DNA of 64,000 nt from Bacteroidaceae bacterium (GCA_017529865.1 JAFXNA010000004.1:1-64000), one strand, 5' to 3'. Shown: positions 14,065 to 22,327, counted from the stretch's first letter. The notes: a model not told the origin generated them from the sequence alone. Made by a program: numbers and translations.

Positions 14065-14715
14065 TTAAATAGGAACTGTACGGCACAGGTCTTTTTTTCC
14101 AGCTTTCCATACGAACCAGGCGTGGCACATCGTTGTTGCCCAGCGCTTGCCGTTTTCGTCGGTAGGCTGTCCGTTGTTCCAAGTAGGCATTCTCTTGGAG
14201 AACGGGAAGCAGAAGGCGGGAGGGTTGTCAAGGAGGAACTGGCGGCGCTTCTCGCCTTCCCAGAACTGGATTTTGAGGAAGAATGCGAGGTAGCCACGGG
14301 GAGCCAAGATTGAGAGGCTCTTCTGCACGAATTCAAGTGCGAGTGAGTACGGCGGGTTTGAAACAATCAGGTCGTACTCGGTTTGCGTTTCGAATGTCAG
14401 GAAATCATGGAGTATCGTGTCTTTGTAGCCACGGTCAACTATATCGACAAAAGTCCGTTCGGATTCTGGACGGGACAGGGAGAAATTGAAGTAGTCCAAG
14501 GTGGCCTTGGCGATATTCCCGTTGCCAACGCAAGGTTCTATAAACGTGCGTGGGCGGAAGTCTTCAAAATCGGTGTCGTATTTAGACAGTGCGTTGAACA
14601 ACGCAGTTACTGCCTGGGGGTCTGTTGCGTAGAAGTCGTTTTCGGTGCGGTGGCCGGCGGAAGGGTTTCCTCCCGCAAGTTGACCACCAGATAGTGTCTT
14701 GATTTCATCTGGCAT
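14065..14715 (-). CDS. DNA adenine methyltransferase-like protein
   Basis: A 216-aa protein with an SAM-binding motif I (IEPCVGNGNI, about 59-68) and the amino-methyltransferase motif IV NPPY (120-123) in DLIVSNPPYSLALEF. This fits an N6-adenine (or N4-cytosine) DNA methyltransferase of the short phage type, as used to protect phage DNA from restriction or to mark it. No separate target-recognition domain is visible. An active enzyme is plausible because both motifs are intact. It has its own promoter (14740-14768) and an AAGGA site. Confidence 0.85.
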   Translation of the reverse strand: MPDEIKTLSGGQLAGGNPSAGHRTENDFYATDPQAVTALFNALSKYDTDFEDFRPRTFIEPCVGNGNIAKATLDYFNFSLSRPESERTFVDIVDRGYKDTILHDFLTFETQTEYDLIVSNPPYSLALEFVQKSLSILAPRGYLAFFLKIQFWEGEKRRQFLLDNPPAFCFPFSKRMPTWNNGQPTDENGKRWATTMCHAWFVWKAGKKDLCRTVPI

Positions 14716-14739
14716 GTTATATCCTTGGTTATGTACCTA

Positions 14740-14768
14740 AATATAACACAATTATCCAGATTTGTCAA
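14740..14768 (-). promoter_or_regulatory. Sigma70-like promoter
   Basis: TTGACA (14763-14768), 17-bp spacer, TATATT (14740-14745), driving the methyltransferase gene. Confidence 0.85.
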
Positions 14769-14784
14769 TCGAAATCACCGTTAA

Positions 14785-15345
14785 TTATGCCTTACTTAGC
14801 GTGCAGACGGATTTAATTAGGGTTTTAAGCTTATCGACTGTTTCTTCGCCATCTTCGAAATAATCTACCACGCAGCATTCTGTGTGGCCATCTATGTTAT
14901 AGCTGCAGTATTTAACCTCCCAATGCTTGGGAGAGTCCACGTCGGCACCTTTATGACGCAACATGAAAGTGACAGAATTCATTGTGCGGCATCCATAAGT
15001 GTCATCATCGAGTTTCATCCGACGGTGTACATCCAGTTCGACATTGTTTTTATCAATGAATGTAATCGAGATGTTGTCTCCGTTATCGCAATTACGGGCA
15101 TCATTGAACATCTTGATAAAGTTGTCCACGGCAATGGTGACAAAGAGCTTGTGGTCTGATGTTTCATCTGGGTTTGTAACCACATCCAACATCATGGTCA
15201 GCTTCTCTTTTACCTTAGCCTTAATTTCTGCCAGCTCGGTCGTGCTGCTAGGTGTTGGCTCGATGAATATTTTTCCCATATCGACATTTTCGGGTATCTG
15301 TACGTCAAATGTTCTCTTGCCTTCTCTGACTGTTATTCTTTGCAT
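14785..15345 (-). CDS. Unknown protein, 186 aa
   Basis: Not recognised. Starts MQRITVREGKRTFDVQIPEN, with AAGGTGG upstream; the longer frame to 15468 overlaps the next gene and is rejected. It overlaps that gene by 13 bp. The middle contains helix (AEIKAKVKEKLTMMLDVV) and beta strands. Confidence 0.75.
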   Translation of the reverse strand: MQRITVREGKRTFDVQIPENVDMGKIFIEPTPSSTTELAEIKAKVKEKLTMMLDVVTNPDETSDHKLFVTIAVDNFIKMFNDARNCDNGDNISITFIDKNNVELDVHRRMKLDDDTYGCRTMNSVTFMLRHKGADVDSPKHWEVKYCSYNIDGHTECCVVDYFEDGEETVDKLKTLIKSVCTLSKA

Positions 15346-15854
15346 ATATCCACCTTTTCCAGAGATTTCCTTATTGCCTTTTCGATATTCTTTACGTCTT
15401 TGACTGTAACCGCTTCCCACCGAATCTGGTACGGGAGGTCGTCCAAGCTTCCGTGACGGCATACACAAAGACCCAACTCGTTTGCGATATACTTTCCCTT
15501 GATATAGAACGTAGAGTTGACGATGAAGTGTTTTATATTGAAGGTGTCCTTCGGGAATTTCGAGCCGATGTATTTCACGAACTTGACGAAGCTCCAGTAG
15601 GGAATATTCATATATCGTCTATCGACATCGTGCCAGAAAGGGTCACCATACAAACGAACCTGGTACTGATTGAGTTCAAGTTCAGCAAGCGGCCTATCTT
15701 CATCTTGACATCTGTAGTCAAATGAGTGAAGGACACGGTTGAAGTTGTTCGTGTCGAGGACTTCACCTTTGCCCTGTGCAACCCACATGGCGAGTTCCCA
15801 ATGAGTCGGGATATTGCTCGTAATCTCTTCTGTTTTATCGTTCTTTTTTACCAT
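15333..15854 (-). CDS. Unknown protein, 173 aa
   Basis: Not recognised. Starts MVKKNDKTEEITSNIPTHWE. It has beta strands with LNQYQVRLYGDPFW and a basic C-terminal helix (VKNIEKAIRKSLEKVD). It overlaps the gene on either side by 7-13 bp. Confidence 0.74.
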   Translation of the reverse strand: MVKKNDKTEEITSNIPTHWELAMWVAQGKGEVLDTNNFNRVLHSFDYRCQDEDRPLAELELNQYQVRLYGDPFWHDVDRRYMNIPYWSFVKFVKYIGSKFPKDTFNIKHFIVNSTFYIKGKYIANELGLCVCRHGSLDDLPYQIRWEAVTVKDVKNIEKAIRKSLEKVDICKE

Positions 15855-16126
15855 GTGAGCCCCTCTGGATAAGCGTCATCAAACCCGATATAGAATTTTC
15901 CCTTATAACCCTGTTTGATAGCTTTGTTGATGAAATCGATTGCTTGCTGTTCCGTATGGAAAATCGGGTCATATATGCTTTTGCTGTATATTTCGGCATG
16001 TCCCATGGCGGTATCAGCCGTCATGAGGATATATTGGGACCATCTGAGAAATCCCTTCTTCCACTGGGGAACCCAGCGACCGTGTATTTTCTTGACACGG
16101 TGTGTCTTGTCGATGTAGGTAGCCAT
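15848..16126 (-). CDS. Unknown small protein, 92 aa
   Basis: Not recognised. Starts MATYIDKTHRVKKIHGRWVP; one alpha-beta unit (HTEQQAIDFINKAIKQGYKG) follows. AAAGGATAAC precedes the ATG. Confidence 0.72.
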   Translation of the reverse strand: MATYIDKTHRVKKIHGRWVPQWKKGFLRWSQYILMTADTAMGHAEIYSKSIYDPIFHTEQQAIDFINKAIKQGYKGKFYIGFDDAYPEGLTW

Positions 16127-16128
16127 AG

Positions 16129-16821
16129 TTATCCTTTATCCGTCCAGTTATAAAAGTCGCGTTCTGCATTATGGTCATATCCGCAGTGCATGCAGCGGTA
16201 GTTTCCGTCTTCGGTCTTTTTGAGTTCTTCCAAACCGCACCATGGGCAATCAGTCGGTTCGTAGTATTCCTTAATCGGGTTCTTCGGTTTCCTCGTACCC
16301 TTGCTTTCTACACGGAAGTTGGTCTCCTCCCTGACGACTCGGGTCCATACCCTGTTGGTTCCAATACACTGGTACAGTTTTTCATTTGGCATCCGTCTCG
16401 CCTGACACTTGAGCAATGGATATAATTTCTTTTCCTCTTCCGTATATGTTTCGGTCAGCCACGGGGCTCCGTCGGTGTTGAGATACCTTTTCTCCTTGTC
16501 CTCGACTTCGGCGAACAACTTATCCCAATCGAAGTATGGGCATTCTCCCTTTGCAATCTTCTCCGCCTGGGCTCTTAACCAGTCTACTTCGGATACCGAT
16601 GCGTTCGGTGGGCAAATCCCGTCGATATTGTCAACAGTGTCTTGCCACGAGGTGAATACAGGTTTCTGATAGCCGCTGATGTCATCGATACGGAGGAGGT
16701 CTTCCAGGGTATCCTTCGTCTTTTCGTCAAGGCTAGAATCATTGATAATGCGGAGGGCATTCTCCACGTTTGCGTAATACTCGTTCCATTGAATAGGGAA
16801 TATGGACCATTCGCCTGTCAT
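16129..16821 (-). CDS. Zinc-ribbon protein, 230 aa
   Basis: The C-terminal 45 residues carry DCPWCGLEELK and YRCMHCGYDHNAERDFYNWT, a four-Cys ribbon with nearby His. The N-terminal part is helical and includes a run of Trp/Asp (CPYFDWDKLFAEVEDKEKRY). The start follows GGAGGTGG. Function unknown. Confidence 0.77.
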   Translation of the reverse strand: MTGEWSIFPIQWNEYYANVENALRIINDSSLDEKTKDTLEDLLRIDDISGYQKPVFTSWQDTVDNIDGICPPNASVSEVDWLRAQAEKIAKGECPYFDWDKLFAEVEDKEKRYLNTDGAPWLTETYTEEEKKLYPLLKCQARRMPNEKLYQCIGTNRVWTRVVREETNFRVESKGTRKPKNPIKEYYEPTDCPWCGLEELKKTEDGNYRCMHCGYDHNAERDFYNWTDKG

Positions 16822-16823
16822 AG

Positions 16824-17087
16824 TTATACCACCTCCGATTTTATGTCTTTCTCGTAGCACCATTTCCAGTTGCTGCAGCTTTTCAGGTAGCGAGGAACCC
16901 TGTTGTGGTGGAAATGATATCCATCCTTGATAGTCTCTTCCGTGTTGTTAATGTTTGGCATAAGTGTCGTATGGTCTGCTTCGAGGAACCCGCCGTTAGG
17001 GGGAGTGACATAAATCCAAACATTCCTGTCAGGAAGGGCATCATCAAATGTCTTCCAAGTGATATTGATTGTTTCAAATCGTATCAT
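16824..17087 (-). CDS. Unknown small protein, 87 aa
   Basis: Starts MIRFETINITWKTFDDALPD; contains RNVWIYVTPPNGGFLEADH and a histidine cluster (GYHFHHNRVP). The TFDDALPDRNVWIYVT stretch recalls the DUF551-type pattern (P..G..VL) seen in phage proteins, but I am not confident enough to assign it. Confidence 0.7.
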   Translation of the reverse strand: MIRFETINITWKTFDDALPDRNVWIYVTPPNGGFLEADHTTLMPNINNTEETIKDGYHFHHNRVPRYLKSCSNWKWCYEKDIKSEVV

Positions 17088-17089
17088 TT

Positions 17090-17497
17090 TTATCCTATAT
17101 ATGTTGCGGGCAATGTCCCGTTGGCCTTCGCCCAGTCAACCTTTTCCTTGCAACCGTACTCGCAGTGGCATTGGCAGTTGTTACATGGGGACCCCTCGAC
17201 GTAATCACGGGGCACAAAACGGTACTTCTGTTTGATGTTCGGGTACTTCTTGTGGTCAACCTCGCTCAGGAACATCGAGAGAGGACGGGCACATAAAGTA
17301 GGCTTTCCGTAAAGAGCCTTGTACACCATAAGGAGTTCCTTGGTTTCCGTATGCTCGGCAATTCCGACAATCTCGTACAGGTACATGTTCGGGTTCTTTT
17401 CGAGTTCTTCTTTGGTAAGCGTCTCACGCTTGAAGTGCTTGACTATGGCGCCTACGGTGAACTCACGATTCGATGCAATAATTAAATCATCAGTCAT
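17090..17497 (-). CDS. DUF1653-domain protein
   Basis: A 135-aa protein whose middle (about 15-95) matches DUF1653: [38 protein letters not shown], then [11 protein letters not shown] and RFVP. DUF1653 is a small beta-barrel-like domain common in bacteria and phages; its function is unknown. The C-terminal extension has a Cys cluster ([12 protein letters not shown]) not usual for the family and likely to bind metal. It overlaps the upstream gene by 8 bp. Confidence 0.82.
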   Translation of the reverse strand: MTDDLIIASNREFTVGAIVKHFKRETLTKEELEKNPNMYLYEIVGIAEHTETKELLMVYKALYGKPTLCARPLSMFLSEVDHKKYPNIKQKYRFVPRDYVEGSPCNNCQCHCEYGCKEKVDWAKANGTLPATYIG

Positions 17498-17894
17498 TTT
17501 TCGCCTCAGTATCGTGGTCCTTGGGGGTTCTCCTGGGTTTGATTAACAGGATGAGATGGTTGGGTTCAAACGGGTCTTTGTCCGTGTAAATAGCGTATTT
17601 CATGTACTTGGACGGAGGAGCGTTCAGGTGCAGTTCCTGCATTGTCTGCTCGCCGTTCTCGTCTACGATATTGTACACTGAAGAAATCGCACCAGACTGC
17701 CCCTTGCATGCTTCACGCCTGCTTCCAAGGTCGATATGCACACCTGTATTGATGTAGACATATCTGGCGAATTCGACATCGGTCAACTTTATCCTTCGAT
17801 AACCGTACTCGCCTGTATAGTTGGAAACCATGAAATCAAGGCAATGCTTATCATAACCAGGCATTCCAGACTTTAACGTTACTACTAGGGACAT
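17490..17894 (-). CDS. Unknown protein, 134 aa
   Basis: Not recognised. Starts [20 protein letters not shown] after a CGAGGAAGT site; the longer frame overlapping the phosphoesterase gene is rejected. It is beta-rich with a conserved-looking [15 protein letters not shown] segment. Confidence 0.74.
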   Translation of the reverse strand: MSLVVTLKSGMPGYDKHCLDFMVSNYTGEYGYRRIKLTDVEFARYVYINTGVHIDLGSRREACKGQSGAISSVYNIVDENGEQTMQELHLNAPPSKYMKYAIYTDKDPFEPNHLILLIKPRRTPKDHDTEAKND

Positions 17895-17904
17895 ACTTCC
17901 TCGT

Positions 17905-18813
17905 TTAAATCTCGATGATGAAGTCTTCGTGGTTCGTTGGTTTGGAGCCACGTGTTTCTTTTCCGTCTTTGATAATCATTGTGTCAGCATATCGACTGTT
18001 CTCCCCAGGATATCCGTTAGGGTTGCACAGAATTTTTATCGTCTTTCCGTTCGGGTTGACATAGGTGCAAATCTTCTTGTCGTGAACATGGCCGCAAACC
18101 CAGATGGCATCGTGGTCGAACCTATCGAGGAACTTTTTCCCCTCGAAGTAGAAGTAGGTGTTCAGGGGGCTGAGCCTGTATTCGAAATTGATGCCAACTT
18201 CTATTGGTGCGAAGTGTGTCATCATTATTTTGGGCGGCTTTGAAACAAGGGCTGTCATCATCTTGTCATAGTATTCCCAGATGGCAGTCGGGTTCTGCTT
18301 GAAGTATCTCCAGTGCTTTCCGTCGAACCACTCCCTTTTCCAAATTGTTTTCTTGTCGTGTCCGAACGAATGCGGTTCGACCAGGAAGTCGCACATTCCC
18401 ATGCATCCGGCCACATTGCCAATCGTTTCTCCTTCGAGTAGATGCACGTTGTCTATCTTGCTGCAGAATTCCAGTATTGCAGCAATTTTTTCTTCCGATG
18501 TCTTGAAAGGAAGGTTCGCCTTAGATGGGGTTCCCCCACGAACGATGATATCGTGGTTTCCGAGGCACAGGTAGACTTCCTTGTATTTCTTCGAGAGCCA
18601 CTTCACCGTACGGGTGTAGGTAAGGTAGTCATTGGCCACATCGCCAGCAACAATGATTGCGTCGGTTTCTGGGTATCCGAAAGTGTTCCAAAGAAAGTCC
18701 AACGTGTTGGTAACGACCTTTTCTTTAACGTCGTCTCCACGAAGTGCGGACGGATTGTTGGCATAATGGAACCAAGTGTCTGGATGAAGGTCGGATAGGA
18801 TGAACGCTTGCAT
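17905..18813 (-). CDS. Calcineurin-like metallophosphoesterase
   Basis: A 302-aa protein with all the family motifs in order: SDLH (7-10), GDV (57-59), LGNHD (84-88), MMTHFAP near 200 and CGHVH near 243. These residues bind two metal ions and hydrolyse phosphodiesters or phosphomonoesters. Targets in phages range from nucleic acids to nucleotides, and the sequence does not decide. The length is typical. It lies between a leaderless zinc-ribbon gene and an unknown gene. Confidence 0.9.
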   Translation of the reverse strand: MQAFILSDLHPDTWFHYANNPSALRGDDVKEKVVTNTLDFLWNTFGYPETDAIIVAGDVANDYLTYTRTVKWLSKKYKEVYLCLGNHDIIVRGGTPSKANLPFKTSEEKIAAILEFCSKIDNVHLLEGETIGNVAGCMGMCDFLVEPHSFGHDKKTIWKREWFDGKHWRYFKQNPTAIWEYYDKMMTALVSKPPKIMMTHFAPIEVGINFEYRLSPLNTYFYFEGKKFLDRFDHDAIWVCGHVHDKKICTYVNPNGKTIKILCNPNGYPGENSRYADTMIIKDGKETRGSKPTNHEDFIIEI

Positions 18814-18816
18814 AGA

Positions 18817-19104
18817 TTATTTTCCTTTGAGTCGGTCCGTCCAGTAGTCACGGGGATTGATTGCCAACTCACTGTCGGCAACCACGGACAATTCCTGCTT
18901 GCATGTAGGGCATTCCGTCTTGACAACATATTTACGACGGTTCCAAAGGCTGGAATCGCCCTTTATGGATTCATAAAAGCGGATGTGACGCATGTCCTGA
19001 ATGAATGCACAGTGGCAATTCCCGCAACGGAAAGTGATTCCACTACGCTTACCGAACACGTCTTCGATTTCTTCTGTGGATTTGAGTTCTTTGTAGTTTT
19101 CCAT
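18817..19104 (-). CDS. Zinc-ribbon protein, leaderless gene
   Basis: A 95-aa protein with FRCGNCHCAF and KTECPTCKQEL, a two-knuckle zinc ribbon. The ATG lies only 7 bp after the TATATT of the promoter at 19112-19140, so the transcript should begin at or next to the start codon; there is no ribosome-binding site. Function unknown. Confidence 0.76.
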   Translation of the reverse strand: MENYKELKSTEEIEDVFGKRSGITFRCGNCHCAFIQDMRHIRFYESIKGDSSLWNRRKYVVKTECPTCKQELSVVADSELAINPRDYWTDRLKGK

Positions 19105-19111
19105 AGACTAA

Positions 19112-19140
19112 AATATAGTCTATTTAATGCGAGTTGTCAA
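19112..19140 (-). promoter_or_regulatory. Sigma70-like promoter, leaderless
   Basis: TTGACA (19135-19140), 17-bp spacer, TATATT (19112-19117). The start codon at 19104 falls where transcription should begin. The promoter overlaps the 3' end of the 56-aa gene. Confidence 0.84.
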
Positions 19141-19294
19141 GCGAAGTTTCTTCATTTTCGCACAATAACGGTCGCTTGTCAGCCTTGCACCGCCATTTCC
19201 ACGGTGTCCAACTCGGCATGAATACGCCGATTTCTATATACCGTTCGCAATTCTTGCAATTCCTGCAGATTTTAGGGATTTCAGCGTCGGTCAT
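19124..19294 (-). CDS. Cys-rich small protein, 56 aa
   Basis: Starts MTDAEIPKICRNCKNCERYI after a GGAG site. The Cys pattern CRNCKNC...WRCKADKRPLLC suggests one zinc site; short phage proteins of this pattern are common and uncharacterised. Its 3' end contains the next unit's promoter. Confidence 0.7.
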   Translation of the reverse strand: MTDAEIPKICRNCKNCERYIEIGVFMPSWTPWKWRCKADKRPLLCENEETSLDNSH

Positions 19295-19304
19295 AACAGC
19301 TCCA

Positions 19305-19538
19305 TTACAGCGGGTCGTTTTTGATGATGTATTCAACCATCGTCCAGAACACGTCAAGAAACACTATTGTCGAAACAATCAGCAATGCCGCTATACCCAA
19401 ATCAGACCACGTATCGCACTGCAATTCGTATAGTCCCCAGATAGAGCCTGCCGTTGCATACATGCTGAAAAGGCACGCAGCAGAGCGAGCTGAGATATTA
19501 TCTGGCTTAAAGAACCAATTCTTAATTTTGCTTAACAT
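19305..19538 (-). CDS. Membrane protein, 77 aa
   Basis: Two hydrophobic helices, LFSMYATAGSIWGLYEL and IAALLIVSTIVFLDVFWTMV, after a basic N-terminus (MLSKIKNWFFKPDN). Function unknown. Confidence 0.7.
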   Translation of the reverse strand: MLSKIKNWFFKPDNISARSAACLFSMYATAGSIWGLYELQCDTWSDLGIAALLIVSTIVFLDVFWTMVEYIIKNDPL

Positions 19539-19544
19539 ACAATC

Positions 19545-19775
19545 CTACTCATGCAAGCATCTTTTCTTGCATTCTGGACACGGGAAAGAAAATTCACCTG
19601 TAAGTTCCGTCTCGCAAAACTTTTGGGAAACTACGAACTCGCAACCGCATCTGCACTTGAACGCCAGCTTGTTGCCTGATTTTAGCACAGTGACATCAGG
19701 GGTGTCATCATAATTTCGCAACAGCCGTTTCTGAATCGGGCTTGGCTCAGGGTGTTTACGGGTACGCCATATCAT
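19545..19775 (-). CDS. Zinc-ribbon protein, 76 aa
   Basis: FKCRCGCEFVVSQKFCE and FPCPECKKRCLHE form a Cys-rich zinc site. The N-terminus is basic (MIWRTRKHPEPSPIQKRLLR). It overlaps the 55-aa zinc-finger gene by ATGA. Confidence 0.72.
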   Translation of the reverse strand: MIWRTRKHPEPSPIQKRLLRNYDDTPDVTVLKSGNKLAFKCRCGCEFVVSQKFCETELTGEFSFPCPECKKRCLHE

Positions 19776-19939
19776 ATGATTTTATCCTCTGGGGTCAGAA
19801 CATGTTTCAGCGTGTCGGCAAGGTTGGTAGTGGCAAGCGATTCGATAGAGGGAGATTCCTTCTCCTCTTTCATGTGCTTTTCAAATTCAGCCTTGTCGTG
19901 ACCGAAATCGGCCTTGCAGAAAGGACAGCGGAAACCCAT
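19772..19939 (-). CDS. Small CxxC/His zinc-finger-like protein, 55 aa
   Basis: A 55-codon gene starting MGFRCPFCKADFGHDKAEFE, with KHMKEE next. The CPFC pair plus two His gives a C2H2-like site, though the spacing (CxxC-x5-H-x7-H) is not the classical one. GAGGAG precedes the ATG and its stop overlaps the next gene as ATGA, which supports it as real. Confidence 0.66.
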   Translation of the reverse strand: MGFRCPFCKADFGHDKAEFEKHMKEEKESPSIESLATTNLADTLKHVLTPEDKII

Positions 19940-19942
19940 AGT

Positions 19943-20152
19943 TTACTCCTCGATGAGTTCAAGTTCAAGCTTCATAGCCTTTTGGAAAGATTCAAACCCT
20001 TCCTTCCATTTATCTGGAAGGTTAGACGAAAAATGACACGCATTGCGTTTGTCATTCGTCCAAAGCACAGATACCTTTTCGGGAGATACCTTTCCGTTAA
20101 TCAGCCTTGCCTCATAAATGTACTGGCCTGTGTGTTTATTTCTAATAATCAT
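19943..20152 (-). CDS. Unknown small protein, 69 aa
   Basis: Starts MIIRNKHTGQYIYEARLING: an N-terminal beta unit, then an amphipathic helix (WKEGFESFQKAMKLELELIE). Not recognised. An alternative ATG at 20176 would overlap the upstream gene. Confidence 0.68.
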   Translation of the reverse strand: MIIRNKHTGQYIYEARLINGKVSPEKVSVLWTNDKRNACHFSSNLPDKWKEGFESFQKAMKLELELIEE

Positions 20153-20157
20153 CGTTA

Positions 20158-20469
20158 CTACCAAATTGAGTGACAATAAACATGGTATGGTTTCAAGGTC
20201 ATCGAACCTTCATGTTCTTTCTGGAACGTGGATTTTCCGTCTTTGGTAAGATACATGTTCTTGCAGTGCCATCGGACAACCTTTGCTGTCCACCCAGTAT
20301 TGTAGTAGCATGCACCATCCTTCGTCATTTTGTCGGATGCTTTTCGATGGAAGTGTATCAAGGTATCCTTCGTTGCAGGATTCCATACGACAAGCTCCCT
20401 GCAGTCACCCGTGTGGGCGTATGCTCCACAAACGGCAATAGCTAGAAGAAATGCTATAATCAGACGCAT
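20158..20469 (-). CDS. Exported protein, 103 aa
   Basis: An N-terminal signal peptide is clear: MRLIIAFLLAIAVCGAYAHT, with likely cleavage after AYA. The mature part has four Cys (GDCREL, GACYYN, WHCKN, VYCHS), consistent with disulfides in the periplasm or outside the cell. No family recognised; a role in exclusion, lysis or envelope change is possible. Confidence 0.72.
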   Translation of the reverse strand: MRLIIAFLLAIAVCGAYAHTGDCRELVVWNPATKDTLIHFHRKASDKMTKDGACYYNTGWTAKVVRWHCKNMYLTKDGKSTFQKEHEGSMTLKPYHVYCHSIW

Positions 20470-20472
20470 GCT

Positions 20473-20946
20473 TTAACCCTCTTTTGACCTTTCCTTAGTA
20501 CAGGTTCTCCACTTAATTTCACCAAAGCGGAGCATATCCGCCTTGTCCATCAGCCGTGCGGCAATGTTACCAACATCTATTGCAAAGACATCGTCGGTGA
20601 CTTGGTCAATCAACGTCCAAATATCGTCCGAATGTGCATAGAACTGCGAGTTGACCATTTTGGTAATTTCCTTGATGACATCGGACTTGTGTCGGTCAAC
20701 ATAGGTATACTTCTTCAACAGATGACGGAAACGCCACTTGAATCTAGTAGAGGTAGAACACTGGTCTGGCGTGTACACATCGACAATTGACTTCATGTGT
20801 TCATCAACATACAGCTTGGCGACAAGTCTATGATTGAAAAAGCACTTGATGTGAAATTCCATTTCATTGGCCATAGCACTCTTGAATTCACAAGCATCGT
20901 TAAAGAGCTTGTTGCAATAACGCTTAAAGTATGTCGGGGTAATCAT
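20473..20946 (-). CDS. Unknown protein, 157 aa
   Basis: Not recognised. Starts MITPTYFKRYCNKLFNDACE, preferred over an ATG 15 bp upstream because GAGGT lies nine bases before it. Helical and basic in the middle (FKWRFRHLLKKYTYVDRHKS). Confidence 0.72.
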   Translation of the reverse strand: MITPTYFKRYCNKLFNDACEFKSAMANEMEFHIKCFFNHRLVAKLYVDEHMKSIVDVYTPDQCSTSTRFKWRFRHLLKKYTYVDRHKSDVIKEITKMVNSQFYAHSDDIWTLIDQVTDDVFAIDVGNIAARLMDKADMLRFGEIKWRTCTKERSKEG

Positions 20947-20957
20947 AGTTGCTGACC

Positions 20958-21398
20958 TCATTTACCTGCAATTTGCTTCAACTTCTCGATAATGTACTTG
21001 TGTTCTTCGGTAAGTTGAGACCCGTCGAGAAAATCCTGGCGCACCTTCACTTCACCGACAAACAGAAGATAGAGTTCATAGGCGAAACGGAAACGGTTTC
21101 TCTGGGTAATTGAACCAGGGCTAACGATACCCTTCTTGTCCTTTTTCATGGCATTCTTCATGATGCGCTTCAACTCACGGGCAAGCTGCTTCTTGTTGCT
21201 GTTTTGAAGCACGTGTGCTGCCATCATGTACTGCTGAGAAGCAATGAGTTTGCCTACATCGCCGAGAATTTTGTTTCTAGGTCTTGACACTATCTTGCTG
21301 AGGACAGCAAAGATTGCTGCGAGGACGACGAGTACGCAGAAGATGATGAACATAGTATCGTCATACGGGCCTTGGGCCACTACAACATATTGAGTCAT
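20958..21398 (-). CDS. N-terminally anchored membrane protein, 146 aa
   Basis: One transmembrane helix near the start (MFIIFCVLVVLAAIFAVLSK), then a basic helical cytoplasm-type domain (KKQLARELKRIMKNAMKKDK). Function unknown. Confidence 0.74.
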   Translation of the reverse strand: MTQYVVVAQGPYDDTMFIIFCVLVVLAAIFAVLSKIVSRPRNKILGDVGKLIASQQYMMAAHVLQNSNKKQLARELKRIMKNAMKKDKKGIVSPGSITQRNRFRFAYELYLLFVGEVKVRQDFLDGSQLTEEHKYIIEKLKQIAGK

Positions 21399-21400
21399 TT

Positions 21401-21607
21401 TTATCCTACCTTTACTGGAATGATGTTTTCTTCACCGCAGTGTGAGCACCAGAGGTGTCCACCCTCTCGGTCATATGTGTTCGATGTAAATCGGCCCTTG
21501 TTGTACTTTCCGCACTTTCCGCAAATGTATTCAAACTTCGGGGAAATGCCGATTAGCATGGCGGGGCTCCAATTCCATGCGCTAAACTTCGTGCATTTTA
21601 CGCTCAT
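21401..21607 (-). CDS. Zinc-ribbon protein, 68 aa
   Basis: YICGKCGKYNKG and LWCSHCGEEN form a two-knuckle ribbon. It overlaps the SinR/Cas2-like gene by ATGA. Function unknown. Confidence 0.72.
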   Translation of the reverse strand: MSVKCTKFSAWNWSPAMLIGISPKFEYICGKCGKYNKGRFTSNTYDREGGHLWCSHCGEENIIPVKVG

Positions 21608-21897
21608 GTCATCGACTCCTGTTTAGTTGGTTCGTTTTTCAGCCAGAGCCAGAACTGGTTGGATGTCCAACCTTCGATGCATTCTGGCTTTATTTCGGTG
21701 ACAATGAAGCCTTCGAAAGTACCTGGTTCATACAGGTCGTGGAAAATCTCTTCGGCAGATTTATCGCTCTTTACAAACCAGACTGTTTCGATTGGATGAT
21801 GCCAGTCGTATTCATTCTTGATTTTGCGGAGAAAGCGAAGCCACTTCTCGATTTCGGTCTCTGTCTTGATACCGTATGATACTGAAAATATACGCAT
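21604..21897 (-). CDS. SinR/Cas2-like ferredoxin-fold protein, leaderless gene
   Basis: A 97-aa protein starting MRIFSVSYGIKTETEIEKWL. The pattern (beta strand SVSYGI, helix, HHPIETVWFVKSDKSAEEIF, strand EGFIVTEI, then GWTSNQFWLWLKN) resembles the SinR-like/Cas2-like group of small ferredoxin-fold proteins, related to VapD and Cas2 nucleases. No CRISPR array or cas1 is present, so a role in spacer uptake is not suggested. The ATG is 6 bp after the TATATT of the promoter, making it leaderless. Family call from pattern memory. Confidence 0.65.
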   Translation of the reverse strand: MRIFSVSYGIKTETEIEKWLRFLRKIKNEYDWHHPIETVWFVKSDKSAEEIFHDLYEPGTFEGFIVTEIKPECIEGWTSNQFWLWLKNEPTKQESMT

Positions 21898-21903
21898 GTC
21901 AAA

Positions 21904-21932
21904 AATATAGCAATTAAATGGTTAATTGTCAA
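21904..21932 (-). promoter_or_regulatory. Sigma70-like promoter, leaderless
   Basis: TTGACA (21927-21932), 17-bp spacer, TATATT (21904-21909), followed after 6 bp by the ATG at 21897. Confidence 0.84.
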
Positions 21933-22082
21933 TTACGGGCACCACCACGGGGTTTCGCAACCTTCCTTTTCCTCAGGCGGCTTCCAATACGGGTCATCCT
22001 CGCCAGAACCTGCGAGTAATACGCAGTCGTTCTCATAGGATATGATGCTCATTTCGGGTTTCTTGTATTCTTTCTTGCTCAT
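21933..22082 (-). CDS. 49-aa peptide, KKxYxxPxM...LLAGSG type
   Basis: A 49-codon gene starting MSKKEYKKPEMSIISYENDC, then VLLAGSGEDDPYWKPPEEKE and a Trp/Cys end (GCETPWWCP). The layout (basic KK-Y-P-M start, LLAGSG, acidic Pro/Trp tail) is like abundant small peptides of unknown function in Bacteroidota and relatives. Its stop touches the next promoter's -35. It overlaps the 82-aa gene by ATGA. Whether AGSG is a processing site is speculative. Confidence 0.62.
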   Translation of the reverse strand: MSKKEYKKPEMSIISYENDCVLLAGSGEDDPYWKPPEEKEGCETPWWCP

Positions 22083-22327
22083 GTATTAACTCCTGCCGTT
22101 TCATAGCCAGGTTGACTGAAACAGGCTTCTGTGTCTTCTTCATAGATATGGCCGAAAGCGTTTTCATATCCCTTTGGGAAAATCATCCTTATGATATGTA
22201 CGTCCTTGATGCGGCCACTTGGATAATATTCGTTTATAGCCCAACACTCTACACCCTTGCGTGTAATCCAATGGGTTGCGATGTCGTGCTCGTCTACTTC
22301 CAACTCTTCGTAGGTATGCTTTGCCAT
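22079..22327 (-). CDS. Unknown protein, 82 aa
   Basis: Starts MAKHTYEELEVDEHDIATHW. Mixed alpha/beta, not recognised. An 11-bp perfect inverted repeat lies just upstream (22343-22374). AGGAGCACCTTT precedes the ATG. Confidence 0.72.
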   Translation of the reverse strand: MAKHTYEELEVDEHDIATHWITRKGVECWAINEYYPSGRIKDVHIIRMIFPKGYENAFGHIYEEDTEACFSQPGYETAGVNT

